DNA of 64,000 nt from Monosporascus cannonballus. Taxonomy: Eukaryota; Ascomycota; Sordariomycetes; Xylariales. Both the position numbers and the translations under genes were made by a program. The DNA lies in the NCBI GenBank assembly GCA_004154925.1, contig QJNS01000045.1, positions 186,001 through 250,000 of the forward strand. The letters run 5' to 3'. Under the pieces are notes generated by a model, which searched no databases, was not told the DNA's origin, and worked only from the letters and a program-made list of their open reading frames with translations. Shown here piece after piece: positions 36,290-48,073 of the stretch (positions within the stretch are counted from its first letter, which is position 1; each line of letters begins with the position of its first letter).

Positions 36290-37195
36290 CCAGAACCTAA
36301 AAGACGTACAGCGCCGTAACAACTTTAATTAATAACGTCTATATTCTTAAAGATTTAAATTTTCATTACCGCTTCCGTTTTACAATATATAAGGTCGTTA
36401 AATTCGTTTAAGAATTAAAGAGCGCGATTAATAAGTTTAGCACCTTATGCTTAGCAATATTACCGTTAACGATAAATGCGAAATAACTAGGTAAAAAATC
36501 GAATAAAACCTTTTCGGCAACTTATTTTTTTTCTTTTAAGCGACGAATTTTCGCAATATAGTAATTAATTATAAAGATAAAAACGGCTATTTTATTACAT
36601 AACCAACCACGGCGCATATATTCCTTATAACACAACACCCCTTTTATTATTTGGTAGAAAAGTGTTTTAAAAAATAAAATTAAAAAAGATATAACATTAA
36701 CCGTTTTATTTAATTAAGTTAATTAAATCGTAACGTTATTCGATTTTATAAAAACGATACTTTAATAGACAACCCAATATAATTAAAAAGAACTTACTAA
36801 AAAAGAAAGTTTTAAAAGTACGTTTTTCGAGAAAAAGAATATCGTATTATAATTTAATAAGTAACAGCCTTTAGCAATAATTACAACAATTAACAGCCAA
36901 TAAATTAAATAAGTTAAATTACGTGATATATTACCAACCTATTAATATTAAAAATATAAGCGGATTACTAACTTACTAGTAATAAACTAGTAAACCGGAT
37001 TATTAATTTATTGATCATAATTTGATAAACTGGTAAAAATATATACATTTGTTAAATTTATAATTTAAATAACATTAACTTGTAATATAACTTCGTTATC
37101 TAAAACGCCCTTAACTTAGAATTCTACGATATTCCAACTAATATAAATCTATATAACTAAAGTTTAATAATTAATTAAACTCTTTAATCGTTACA
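36290..37195 (+). mobile_element. 3' end of a third gypsy copy, including its 3' LTR
   Basis: 36290-36844 is colinear with 18600-19120 of the full-length element, including the antisense-ORF region. The 3' LTR follows at 36845-37195 (TATTATAATTTAATAAG...TTAATCGTTACA), with the decayed 35-bp repeat area recognisable as ACTTACTAGTAATAAACTAGTAAACC. Pol and gag are not recognisable upstream, so this is a truncated copy. Confidence 0.75.
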
Positions 37196-37437
37196 ATTTA
37201 AATATATTTCTTAATATTAAAAATAGTTAAAATAATAAATAACTATTCTAAATTAATATTATTTGAATTATAAAAACCAATATATTTATATATTATTATT
37301 TTTTGCGATTTTATTGAGTGAAGTTTTAATGGCTTTACGATAAATTCTGTCGAGCCATTACGTAACTAGATCCACTTCTCTTCTGAGAATCCCTGGTGCG
37401 ACCGTTTCCGGAGGCCGTATCCTACCAGGCCGTAACA
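37196..37437 (-). repeat. Minus-strand gypsy-family LTR, 5' portion
   Basis: On the minus strand it starts TGTTACGGCCTGGTAGGATACGGCCTCCGG at 37437 and then resembles the other LTRs (GTTACGTAATGG). Its outer 60 bp are almost unmutated while its inner part is AT-rich. It marks the exact right boundary of the repeat cluster. Confidence 0.65.
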
Positions 37438-37723
37438 ACTATAGACCTCAACTAATCGCCAATCAATCTGACCTACCTTGAGGTCGAGACCAGTTCAATT
37501 TTCATTCCATACTCAAGGTGCTCAAGATCGCCTGACGAGCAGCGATCCAGATCAACCTCTACGTGACAAACGACCTCCAAGATGGAACGGATAAACGCAT
37601 ACTTCTTTATGGGAAAAATGAACCGCCATAGGCTCCACTATTGGCTGCCCCTGGCTTGACCAGTCCGATTATGCCATATTCCCCATACCCGGGAGCTCTG
37701 GGAGCCCTAATACAAATTAGCCT
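37438..37723. other. Spacer at heterochromatin-like boundary
   Basis: Composition is normal with no gene seen. It probably includes the 3' untranslated region of the DUF1996 gene, which ends at 37724 on the minus strand. Confidence 0.5.
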
Positions 37724-38825
37724 TTATATTGTTGATGTCACGGCGTCTTGAAACATACATCCTAGAGTATCCTCACCAACCATATCCTTAACGGTGCACT
37801 GGTTGGCGGTGGCCATAGGCTGCTTTATGATGGAACCGCAGCCGTCGTAGAAACACTCGGACGTGTCCATGGCGCGCTGAAGCGAATCGCCCTTCCAGCC
37901 GAACATGTAATCGGCGTGGGTGCCAGCAGCTGAACCCTCGAAGCTCCATACAAAAGGGTTAGGAGCGCCCGAAGGCCACATGCTGTTAAACTTGGTCGTA
38001 TCCCAGACCGTCTCGAAGGCTACTTGTGGCATACGGACAGGATGAGACGCCGGGCATGGAGGGGCGTTCATGAAGCCGTCCGAGGTGATAGTGTTGTACA
38101 TGTGAGACTGGTGGTCTGGGCTATCAAGGTTCTTGCCGTCCCAGCATCTAGGTCCGGTTAATATAAGCTTATAACTCAGCGCAGATGAGTACTGACGCAG
38201 GGAAATGCTGGGTAGTGAAGATTCCGCCTGAGCATGGCGTTGTGGGAAAGTCAGGGATCTCTGGACCTCTGCTTTGGCCCTGCAGGCACTGGTAACGCAG
38301 GCCAACGTGTGGACGTGAGCTTGTAGTTGGGTCGCCCACCGTCATACGAAAACCCTGTAGAGCATTAGAGACTCAAACCGCACTACAACATGCAGTGAAA
38401 TTTACTGGTGGGAAAGCTTTAACGGGTTGCTGCCGTATATTATCCCTTAATAAATCGAACTGGGTATAGTAGACCGTAATTCCACCTTGGGTACCTTCCG
38501 AACCCCCTAAGAGGGGTTGGACAGGAACAACTGGCACACGGTGGTAAGAGCCGTTAGTAGGATGCTTAAAAAATAAAACGGCAGTCCAATAGTTAGAAAG
38601 GTCCTCCGACATCTGGCAGGTAGTACAGGTAGCCCTCTCGCCCACATCACCCGTCATGCTGGCGTTGAAGGCGTTTCCGCCGACGATGTGGTGAAGATGA
38701 GAGGACGGGTTCGACCCAGGTTCAACCACTGGGTCGAGGCGCTGGAAGGTCAAAGTTGAGCATGGAAAGCGAAGGCCGGCCTGAACAGGCGCGATAAGCG
38801 CGAGGGCTGCAGAGAGGGACTTCAT
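37724..38825 (-). CDS. Secreted DUF1996 family protein
   Basis: Three exons (38825-38406, 38354-38197, 38147-37724) encode 333 residues. The first intron (51 bp, GTAAAT...CTACAG) joins KAFPP to GFRMTVGDP. The second (49 bp, GTCAGT...CCTAG) joins TTQHFPA to CWDGKNLDSPDH. Both junctions match the DUF1996 consensus as I know it. Other hallmarks are RLDPVVEPG, SSHLHHIVGGNAFN, CTTCQMSEDLSNYWTAVLFF, CPASHPVRMPQ, and FVWSFEGSAAGTHADYMFGW. A short hydrophobic N-terminus ending VQA suggests a cleaved signal peptide. No WSC domain is present. The family is fungal and extracellular, and its function is not established. The gene looks intact although it lies only 290 bp from RIP-decayed repeats. Confidence 0.9.
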
Positions 38826-40875
38826 CTCGGCGAGAGACCTGGGCTTTTTGACAGTGCTAGCACTAGGGAGCTAGAGGTTTGTAGAAGTAGGCGAAGCAGG
38901 GAGGCGCAATCGGTTGTCCACTCGACTCTTATAAGTTTGGATCTGCCCCGAGGTCACTGCAATCGCTGCTTCTAGCATTGACTTCCTGCCAAGATGGGAA
39001 CACTTCATTACTTTAATATAATCCAGTTCTACTGCGAATCAGCTCACACGAGCATTACTGGGGAACTTACCCGGTAATATAGCGATTTGATCATATGCAT
39101 GGACTAAACTTCTCGGCTATCTTAAATTTACGTACGGCAGATACCCCAGGTCACTGGGTTGCCGGCAAATGCCCTTCCCCGAGGGGCGGGGGNNNNNNNN
39201 NNCCGCCCTACCCCCCCGGCAAGGGGGGGCGGGCAAATGCCCCTCCCAAAACCCCCCCCCCCCGGTCGAACGACTTTAAAATTTTCATGGCGAGGTATCG
39301 GTACTATGTAACGCCGAGATGGTAAGGCCAGTACGGCAGGTGTGTTCAGTGTGTTCAGGTTGTTCCGTGGTTAGGATTGTCGCCAAAAGTATCCTCTGCG
39401 TGCTGTCAACGGAACTCCCTAAATGGCATCCAATCCGCCGACCAACTTCCTGATCCAAGGCCTCGTGGGTAAGAACTGGAGGAAGCTCCCCCACACCTGA
39501 TCATATGGGAAAGGGGTCGGGAAAATACGGTAACAGGGCATAGAATACGCTTGACGAACGCACGACACCAATCTCCGCGTGTTTATATATTGACTAAGGG
39601 CTTATCGGGTCCGTCTTAGAGAGATCTTCGCCATTATCCGCAGCCATTCTTTGGACGAATGGCGAATGGAGAGTCCCTAGCTCGCGTCGAAATCTGTCCG
39701 TGGAGATGATGCGGTAAAAATACATGAAAAGATGCCGAGAAATGTAGAAATTGCGGCCAACGGCCTACAATTCCCTAAAAGTCTTGAGATGGACCTGAAC
39801 ATGGCTTGGAATACGGCTTTCTAGAGTGGATCTGCAATGCTATACAGTCGATGGACGAAGTCGAATCGGCATCCGAGAAGGTAGAATGACGCACTTCCAG
39901 GTTATCCATCCACTTGGTGCCTCACTACCACTTTCAGCTCTTTGTAAGATGAACGACTATATGCGCGTGATCCAAACGTCGGGGCCATAGATTAAGAGGG
40001 TTCCATAACAATACCTATACCATCATACCCCCGTAGCATCATCCACCATGCGAGCCGACCCATCTATAGAAGAGGCTGCATAATTCCCCGCGGGGAAATG
40101 ATACCTAACCCTGGTTCATGTGGCTGGACCCGGCAAGTACGTACGAACGATACCAAATACAATATGGCATGTTAGTGAGGTCGCCATACGGCGCAGCACG
40201 TCTCAGCCGAAACATGGACGGAAGGAAACGCCCCAGAGCGAACTGGGCAAAGCGGCTATTCGAAGCTGTCCCATGTGCCAGCTCATTCAGGAACCCCCGC
40301 GCTCCGAACGCCGCCGCAGAAGACGGCTGCCCCACGCTCCCAGATGGGCGGCAACCATTTCTATTTTTGGGGTCTTGGAAGGGGGCGTTTTAAACGCCTC
40401 CGTAACGAGTTTCATCTCCCCTTGCGTCTGAGCGTGTGGAGCCTTGGATTCCCCCCTTACCTCAGCCTTGCGATGGACAACAGCGACAGAGCGACGAGCG
40501 GCAGAATGCGGGAAGCGGTGCGGTGCAGGGAGATGTATAGGAAGAGTATAAATACGCCGAAGGGGGAACGGGCAATGCAGGCCTCATGGACTGACTATCT
40601 GACTTGCTTATACCTACATACCTATCTACCTACCTATATGACCATCCATTAATTTACATACCTAAGTCAAAGAAGCACCTTTCAAGTTTCCTCTCGGCTG
40701 GGTGTTGTCATTAATCGCTCAAGTTTCTACTCCCAATTTAAGCAACCAAATCTCGCCAGCACGCCCCGGCGCATTCTCCTCAAAGTTCCTTTCTTAATAA
40801 CAGAAGGCCGAGAGCGCGCCTCATTTTACCTTTACCACCACCACCAGGACGAAAAAAAAAATCAAATTAAAAAAC
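38826..40875. other. Intergenic, contains an assembly gap
   Basis: This is 2 kb without a supported gene. The DUF1996 promoter should lie at 38826 upward. Open frames at 40105-40431 overlap on both strands and carry no recognisable domain. An N run and long G/C homopolymers occur at 39177-39264. Confidence 0.5.
39193..39202. other. Assembly gap (10 N) in GC-homopolymer sequence
   Basis: Ten Ns lie between GGGGCGGGGG and CCGCCCTACCCCCCC. GGCAAATGCCC occurs about 25 bp before the gap and GGGCAAATGCCC about 25 bp after it, with long C runs following. The true missing length is unknown, and any frame crossing it is unreliable. Confidence 0.95.
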
Positions 40876-41151
40876 ATGCGCGTTCTAGCCTTCATCGGAG
40901 CCGTATTCGCGGCAATCGTCGTGGCCACGCCCCGGGGCGCATTAGAGGTCTCCCGCGGCCTCGTGGGGCGAGACGAATGCGTAAGTCAAGGGGGAATAAA
41001 TGCAGTTACTGCCCTGCTTCATACGTAGGGCATCCCAGCTGATGATAAGTGCTTGTGCCGCAGTGGTGCGATGAGCGTCGCTGTGAAGGGCCGCCGTGCT
41101 GTGCTAACGGTTCCTGCTGAAATCGGTACGAGTCGACGAAGGGGTACGTAG
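40876..41151 (+). CDS. Small secreted cysteine-containing protein (effector-like, tentative)
   Basis: ATG at 40876 follows an A-rich leader. Exon 1 (40876-40980) encodes a classic signal peptide, MRVLAFIGAVFAAIVVATP, then RGALEVSRGLVGRDEC. A 48-bp intron with consensus GTAAGT and TACGTAG ends leads to exon 2 (41029-41151), beginning GIPADDKCLCRSGAM. The model is 75 residues with three Cys in the mature part. The C-terminal part is basic and the end may be wrong if another intron exists. The overall plan (about 19-residue signal, short, Cys-bearing) is that of fungal small secreted proteins. No homologue is recognised. Proximity to the repeat cluster is typical of effector genes but proves nothing. 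Confidence 0.5.
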
Positions 41152-41602
41152 GCAGGTCTCGAAGCCGGGGAAGATAAAGCAGTTCTACAAAGCATCCGGC
41201 TCCCAAGGAATGAATAGGGAAGTGCTGCCTCGATTCTCGGGGAATACAAACCTTCAGGGGTCCGTTCAGCCTGTGAAGCTTGGAGCTCAATAATTTCATG
41301 TACGGATCCAGGCACGACCTGAGTATCACAGAACCCCATCCCTCCTGCCATTTAGGATGCAGTCTTCTAATGCTATAATTCTTGTATTAAGCATGCAACG
41401 CTTAGACAGGGAAGCAGGTGCGTAACGGTTCTCGTTTTCCTGAGAGCCACGGATACGCCAACTCCACCATACGCCGAAACTTGGGCCATGACAAAAGCAT
41501 CGAGCTTGCGACCAATCCCCTCCGACCTTAAAACAGTTTCAGAACGCCGGATACGTACTTTGTGTATTGTACAATTGGGGACTACCCAGTTCAAAACCCA
41601 TC
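41152..41602. other. Intergenic between convergent genes
   Basis: There is no supported gene. Overlapping minus-strand frames at 41006-41351 are shadows of, or antisense to, the small secreted gene and its 3' region. Confidence 0.45.
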
Positions 41603-42835
41603 TCATTCACCTTTAACAGTGTCAGACACTGGGGCAGACTGAGAGGTGCTAGATGTAGTTGCTGCCGTAGATGCGCCCGCAGCCTCGTCGTCAGTGGCCG
41701 AGGTGGAATGGAGGAGATGCGACGGTTGTGTAGGTTCTCTTGTAAGCGAGGAGGTCGCATGTGTCTCAGCGAGTTGGCGCTCTAAGTGACAAATTAGAAT
41801 AGGCGTCCATTCATGCGTGGACATTATAACAATAACAAACCTAATTCACGAATTCTGTGGCGCAACATTTGATTCTCACGGATCAACGACTGAGTTTCTG
41901 CTTGATAGAAGGCGCTCTCGTCGCGACCTGGCAGGCCTGTAGACTCGCCATTGTCCCCGCCAAGAGATGCCCTTCTCAATCCGGGAGATGTAGCACCACG
42001 GCTGGGAGTTCTTGAACGACGGTGAAGGGCCTCGCGAGCCATGTCGAAGGAGGAGCGAGGATGTGACACAGCAGGCGATCTAGGCGCCGACGTCACCGGT
42101 GGGGGGAAAGGCTGTGGTGTAGTTGGATGGTTGGATCTCTCTGAAGAGGGCGTGGGCTCGTCTGGCGCTACCGCAGTTTGACCCTGGCCCTGAGCCGCCT
42201 GTAATCGTTGTAGTTCTAGTTGCTGTTGGCGAATTTGGTGCAGGAGTCGGTTCTACCGAGATCTCGTTAGATATAGATATCATGGATTGCTCCACATATG
42301 ACCTACCACTTGTGCCTCCTGTTCTGCCTCCAGCTCCTGATGCAGTTCTCCGAGGCTAGGTGTTCTGTTATGATGCGGATCACCACCTCCTGGGAGAAAC
42401 GGAGATCGAGGCGATCCAGCCATGGGCTGGGGGCTGTGCACCGTGCGGTTACCCCTCTCCTCGGTGACCATTTCGCCCGGCCCAGGAAGAGCCGGATCGT
42501 TTAGTTGGAGGTTCATAAGGACCGAAGATCGTCGTCTACCGGTCTGTGGAGACTGTCGGCTTCTCGATAACGAACTGCTTGAAGAACCTGTTACATCAGA
42601 CCCTATGTCAGTATAGCCTGGCTTCGAGCTTCGGGTCGGACGACTTACGTCGTTCGGACTCGTGTTGGAGGCCAGCATTCATGGTGGCGGCAGCTTGAAG
42701 GGAAATGGACCCCCGGGGAGAGCGAGGCGGGGGCGACTCAGTGATGAGGGCATCACCGTTACTACTTGAGGAATTCATGGCGCGAGGACGACCGGATGGC
42801 GATGAGGGAGGAAGGGAGTTAAGGTCTGGGGCCAT
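41603..42835 (-). CDS. Conserved fungal disordered/coiled-coil protein
   Basis: Four exons (42835-42649, 42587-42307, 42252-41841, 41781-41603) give 352 residues. Introns of 61, 54 and 59 bp all have GT...AG ends and keep the frame (ESER|RSSSS, QEAQV|NRLLH, RIREL|ERQLAE). The start lies in MAPDLNSLPPSSPSGRPRAM. The protein is rich in Ser/Pro, with short conserved blocks: SLQAAATMNAGLQHE, VLMNLQLNDPALPGPGEM, and TPSLGELHQELEAEQEAQVN leading into a Gln-rich coiled coil (LLHQIRQQQLELQRLQAAQ). A second coiled coil follows near residue 275 (LIRENQMLRHRIRELERQLAE). I recognise the block order as shared among filamentous ascomycetes but know no function. A nuclear or scaffold role is only a guess. 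Confidence 0.8.
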
Positions 42836-45800
42836 TGTAATGTTCCAAGTTGGCAGGAAGGGTTGATATAGCCGTGACCTTTGCAGGTAGTCGAAGTATA
42901 TTACATAAGAGATCCTTGGCGGCGTGAGGTCAGACGGCCACAGAGTAACAGCGGGGGGGGGGGGGGGTTGAATGCGAATAATGGACTTCCGAACGAGGCC
43001 TCTACCTTCATCAACCGGACTTCGCAGGTGATTCGCCGCTATGCTGTGATAGAGAGGCCCAAACCAAGCTGCTCGTATTGCACAGCTTAACTACCTTAGT
43101 AGTAGGGGGTTTGCGGTGTGCTCTTGTGCTGTGTGCTATGTTGTACCTTTCTCTACCAGCATCAAATTGTCGGGCAGATAGTTACCGGAGACTTCCTAGC
43201 ATGGCGTGATGCCTGATCACCGTTTAACCGGGATCGGCTGGTGTAGACAGGGTAAAAGAAGTAGGTAATACGTAAGCTATCGATCTCTAACTGTTGATGA
43301 AGTTGGAGGGAAAGGAATGGATTGCAGGAGCTCATGTGATTATCGAATGGGGAGGTTATTGTCCCACGTAGGCTGACGATAGGCGCATTGGATGCATGCA
43401 TACCTACCTTGTATTTGTATGTATGTAGACCCGGAGGTGGAGGGACGACCAGTTGACTTACCACTTCGGCAACTTGGAGTACATGAGATAGCTCCCGTCA
43501 CTTGACATTGCAGAGTTGCAGCAACGGAAGTGATTGCAGTTGTGCCATGTGATATCGTTGCAAGCTATCCATGGCTTTACGTCAGGGCCTGGAATCCCCC
43601 ATGTCGAACCACTATTAAAAGCTATTACAGGCCACAACTACAGTAGCCAAGCCTCGCTAGCGCAATACCTCTACGGAGTGCGTTATCCACGGATGCGGCT
43701 ACTCAGTATGGCAACTTCTCTTGCAGGGTGTGGCCATCTGAGGCGGCTTTAGGGGCTAAACTTCGAAAGTCTTCCAGGTCCGTGACTTGATGGCTCTCTA
43801 CCCGAGTGCAGCCTTGCAACCTCGCGCCAACACCTTTACCTGAACAGAGGGGAAGTTTTCTCCATGAGGTGAACACGCCGTGTTTCTGTACTGGCAACTT
43901 CTTGCATGCGATGAACCGTCTAAGAACCCGCTTATCTCGGTCAGGAATCTCTATTATCAAACAACCTTAGTATAAGCTGCCTCCGGATAGCTACAGTAGG
44001 TGCACCATTGCAGCCTACATAGTGTACAGACACCGAACCGCCTCCTGGCACCCGAGCTTAGACTCCACTAAACTGCGATTTTGGTATGCTGTAGTCGTAT
44101 CCATGAGTTTCGGTATTGGATCATTCAACCTTGGTCCTCCCCAAATAATGATGCAGCAGTGCGTTCGATCGTGATGACTCGCTACCTATTCCTGTACTTT
44201 CCCAACCTGAACGCACGGCAGTAAACAATCACTAAGCATATTTTCTACGACACCATTCTTATCACCGCTCTCTACCTATGTCAGGCATTAGCCTTTTCGA
44301 TACAGCTACCCAGAGTCTCGCATAACCCAGGCATCCCTTATATGGGCGTACGGATAACCTTCGCATACTACACCATTATACTTAGCTTTCCTGTCTGTGG
44401 TGGCCGGGTAGTATGCCATACCAGTATCTACCCTTAATCACTCGCTTAACGACAACATGGCTAAAGGGCCTTTCGATGAGAAGGGAGTCTAGTGCTATCG
44501 GAAGACAAAGGCCCGTTTCATGCCTACGTTATGACTGTCACGTCAGGTTTGCCAAGTTTCGCTCAGGACATGGATGGGCCACCAGAGACTCACGGGGGAA
44601 GTCGCACAACTCTCGTGCCAGTTCGCGGTATCTGGAACGCTGATCATTAATAGTTAAAGTAGCGAAGCGCAGCAAATGGTGCCATAAGGGTCATATCCCC
44701 TAAAACCAACATGCGCCTGGGAAGAGAACCGTTCTAAGCCATCTTGCTAAACCGGCCCTGGAAAAAGTGTCTATTTCTTTCAACGGTATCAGCACCTTCA
44801 TGTGTCATGGCCTCAGCTATCTGCTAGACCGCCACAAGGCGTCAGTAGCAACAACTTCAAGTCACTGCTAGCCCGCGCGTTGCCTTGAAACGGAAACGAT
44901 AGCTACTAAAAGCCTTAAAGGGCTGGAGGTATTCGTTTCGGAGGAAGCTGATTGGGTCAGATTTAGCGAATAAAAAGGAGGCTTGGCGTAGCTTCAAAAA
45001 ATTATTGTGATGACCTCCTTGTGGCCGTCAATCGGATACGTATCGGCATCCGTATAACATAGAGGCAGGCTCCTCGGATGACGATGGTATGGCACTATTT
45101 CTTATTTCTCGTCCTTTACTCCGAAACTGTACTATCACTAAAGCCTGAGAGCGCTCCTAATGACCTCCTGATTGAAACAATAAGGTAGTCGCCAAGGAAG
45201 GCTATGGCTGTGCCAACTCTACTATACTCTCAACCGAGGGTCACAGCTCCTTTCGGGCTTTGACCGCACGGTGACTGCTCCCACCCATTTCGAATTCTCA
45301 GCAGAGTCTACTTAAGCGTTTGCTAATGAGTTTTCTGTACCGGCTCGCACTACTTCTACCCCTACAGCGACGGGAGTCGTCGATAAGATACGAAGCCCAG
45401 TGAGAATATCAGCGGGGACGGAAATTTGACGTAGTAGGTGCGAGGGCGTATTCCCTTAGCTGTTCCATAGTAGGCACCAAGAGGGACACGGGCGTGACAG
45501 CCTTCAAGAAGATGATGGGGGCCATGTGTGAGTGTTATCTTGTAATCTTTTACCCTACACGGTCGCTGCTGTAGCATGCCTCACGGATGGGCATGCGACT
45601 GTTGTCGATTTACCAACGCAGCTAAACGGCGAGAAGATATGAAGAGCAAATCTGTCATACACGCAGAAAGGCCGCCGACATTCAAACAATAATAATCATC
45701 TGGAATCAGCCAGAGATGCCATGCGCACAGCGAGTCAGGATGAAGGCCCGTTCTCTCAAACTTACCTGGGCGACTGACATTACGTCGTAGGTAGGTATAT

Positions 45801-46128
45801 CCGCCTCATAGGGTCTAGACTGAATTAGCACGTTCTGCCCCCTGAGAGGCAAGTCATGTGCCCACTAGTAAGAATCAATCACATCAAACCATTGCCTCGA
45901 GTTATCAGTAATACCTTATTGCACGAAAGATAGACGTGCTAGCAGAGCGGTTATGGCTTCACAGAAACGAATAAGTGCTACAATTGGAGATAGAATAGCC
46001 ACACAACAGAGCCAATAGAGTCACTGTGGGAAGCCAATACCTGCCCATCGCCGAAGTGACACCAGCGAATCCACAGAGCTTACATACATACAATGGAAAT
46101 GGACGCTGACCTGCTGGGGCTTGAGGCG
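42836..46128. other. Gene-poor intergenic region
   Basis: About 3.3 kb with only short overlapping open frames and nothing recognisable. A run of 15 G lies at 42953-42967, in the upstream region of the coiled-coil protein gene. Confidence 0.45.
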
Positions 46129-46235
46129 GTATGTGTTGGGATTCGAGGAAATGCTATCGGTGAAGAAGTGGGCACCAGGCCACTGCATATTGAAGTTTGT
46201 CCCGGCGATGAGGGTCAGCCAGAATAAATAGCCCT
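46129..46235 (-). other. Exon-like conserved-looking peptide, unassigned
   Basis: On the minus strand, after an AG acceptor-like GAACTAG, the frame reads LFWLTLIAGTNFNMQWP then FFTDSISSNPNTYRLKP, and ends at a donor-like CAG|GTCAGC. The residue mix looks like real protein, but upstream and downstream partners could not be found, so it may be an isolated exon or a gene relic. Confidence 0.25.
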
Positions 46236-46531
46236 AGTTCTCCCCAAGTGGAATGGAAGGGCATAAAATGCTACGTGGAGAGGCGAACAGAAAACCCTTT
46301 ATAACTCCAGACGACCTCGTCGGATTATACCTATGGGTACGCTATGACAAAGATTGGCTATATATATATGCACGAAACAAATGCAAGATATCTGGATGGT
46401 TATATCTCAATCACGTCAAAAGGCAACCCCTAACATTCCTGGCTGACTTTGACGATCGGCGGGGAGGAGAGAAGACTAGAAGTGCGCCTAACTTCTTGCG
46501 ATCCTTGTCCGACGTCCTTGCACTGGTCACC

Positions 46532-46745
46532 CAGGGGTGGGCGAGCTTCGTAGGTTAGACGGTATAGGAGAAATGGTAGCACTGGCTAGCTTGATTTTCT
46601 CGTGCAAATTTTTTGCTTGTGACGAATCATTCGGGTTGTCCGGAGCTGATTCCGTAAACAAATTGAATATTCGTGAGACGCTCCGACCTAATATCCAACC
46701 GGGCTCCGACGGGGCTAACGTTAGGTATTTCTGAACCCGCCCACC
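46532..46745. repeat. Possible short hAT-like inverted-repeat element
   Basis: The left end CAGGGGTGGGCGAGCTTC and the right GAACCCGCCCACC are imperfect inverted copies, and CAGGGGTGGGC is a common start of fungal hAT termini. CCTAACGTTAG-type palindromes occur at 46713-46724 and again at ~46799. No 8-bp target duplication was found. Confidence 0.3.
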
Positions 46746-48073
46746 AAGAAGTTTGAGGTTCTCCGAAGGACTGGAAAATGACTGTCTAGTGTACGCTAGC
46801 CTAACGTTAGCGGACCGTTGTTGTGATGGCACTACTGCAGGAACCACCTAAGCAAGATCCGCACGATCCGGTGAGAAATAGATGGCCGCGTCTCGGGAGG
46901 CCAAGAGGCGATGTTAAGCTTGAATGGATGGACCTAGTGAGATCAAAGCCGGATAGCTGCCTAATACCGTCCTCAAATATCCCATCTGCTGACGTACGTA
47001 CGGCGAAATTTAAGGATAGCTGCGGATTAGTTAGCTAACGGGGACCTCGTGGTTAGGCCCTTTACTAAACCGTTCATGGCACTAAAGAACGTATGAACGA
47101 CGGGAAGCAGCTTGAAATCAACTCAAAACTTATTCGGGACCTGGCAGCATCCAAAATATCGTATCTCAATTTGGACGTTCCCCTGTGCGACCGAATCGCA
47201 AAGTGGCGACGGCGACCAGCAGGTTAAATACACCAGCTGAACTGAAATTTCCTGCGGCTATCCTGACTTAGGCTTTACCCCTATATGCTCTGTGTGGTGA
47301 CTAGGATTCTTTAATGAATGTTTATCGTTATAAAAGAAGCATCTCTGCTAATGCATATATGATATTACTTACACATAGTATGTCACAAAAATGCGTATGC
47401 TGTTCTTACCGGCTCTATGTTAACCCTTTTGGACAAAGTTTTTACAAACTTTTTTCGGCAATGGACTGATCATATGGAATGTAGGCTTAATAACACAACA
47501 GTGCGGTATCATACTATGTACTTGTAAGCATGCCCTGTAGAAAAATTTCATGAGTATCGCAAGCAATTCCACATGAAGAAATAAAGGACAATAGAATTAT
47601 TGCGTGTTACCTGAAACATGAGACGCCCGCTCCCGCGCATGAACGGTTCTGGAGAATAAGTGCATACTGCATGATTGTCGTCGCAGCAGAGATTTTACGG
47701 AAGAAGATGAGCTCTTGTTGCAAAGACAGCATTCATACATATATTACAATGATGGATGTATCGCTCGCTTTCTACAACACGTGCCATGGTGTGCCTGAGC
47801 TGAATATATCCTGGTAGTATTATGAACAGTATGAACCAGGATGCCATACGCAAGTGCCAGACCAGAGAGGTATTAGTGAAATGGAAAACATCGAGTGGCA
47901 CCTCATCGCCTGGCTCGCTGTAGTTTATCGTAGGTGCATACCAAAGTAGACTTAAGCTAAGGTAAATAACGGGAACACATGATAGAAGCAGGAACAGCGA
48001 ACGACGATCGCGGAGTGTTGGAAGAGTAAAGTCACAGCGGTATTATATATACTAAAGTTTACTACGATCAGAA
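46746..48073. other. Intergenic, nothing recognised
   Basis: Normal to AT-leaning sequence without a supported gene. A minus-strand open frame at 47695-47901 has a hydrophobic segment (MASWFILFIILPGYIQL) but no other support. Confidence 0.4.

Noticed and set aside
40105..40652. Four overlapping open frames as genes
   Set aside because: They overlap each other on both strands, none has a conserved motif, and the region lies near an assembly gap and a low-complexity stretch.
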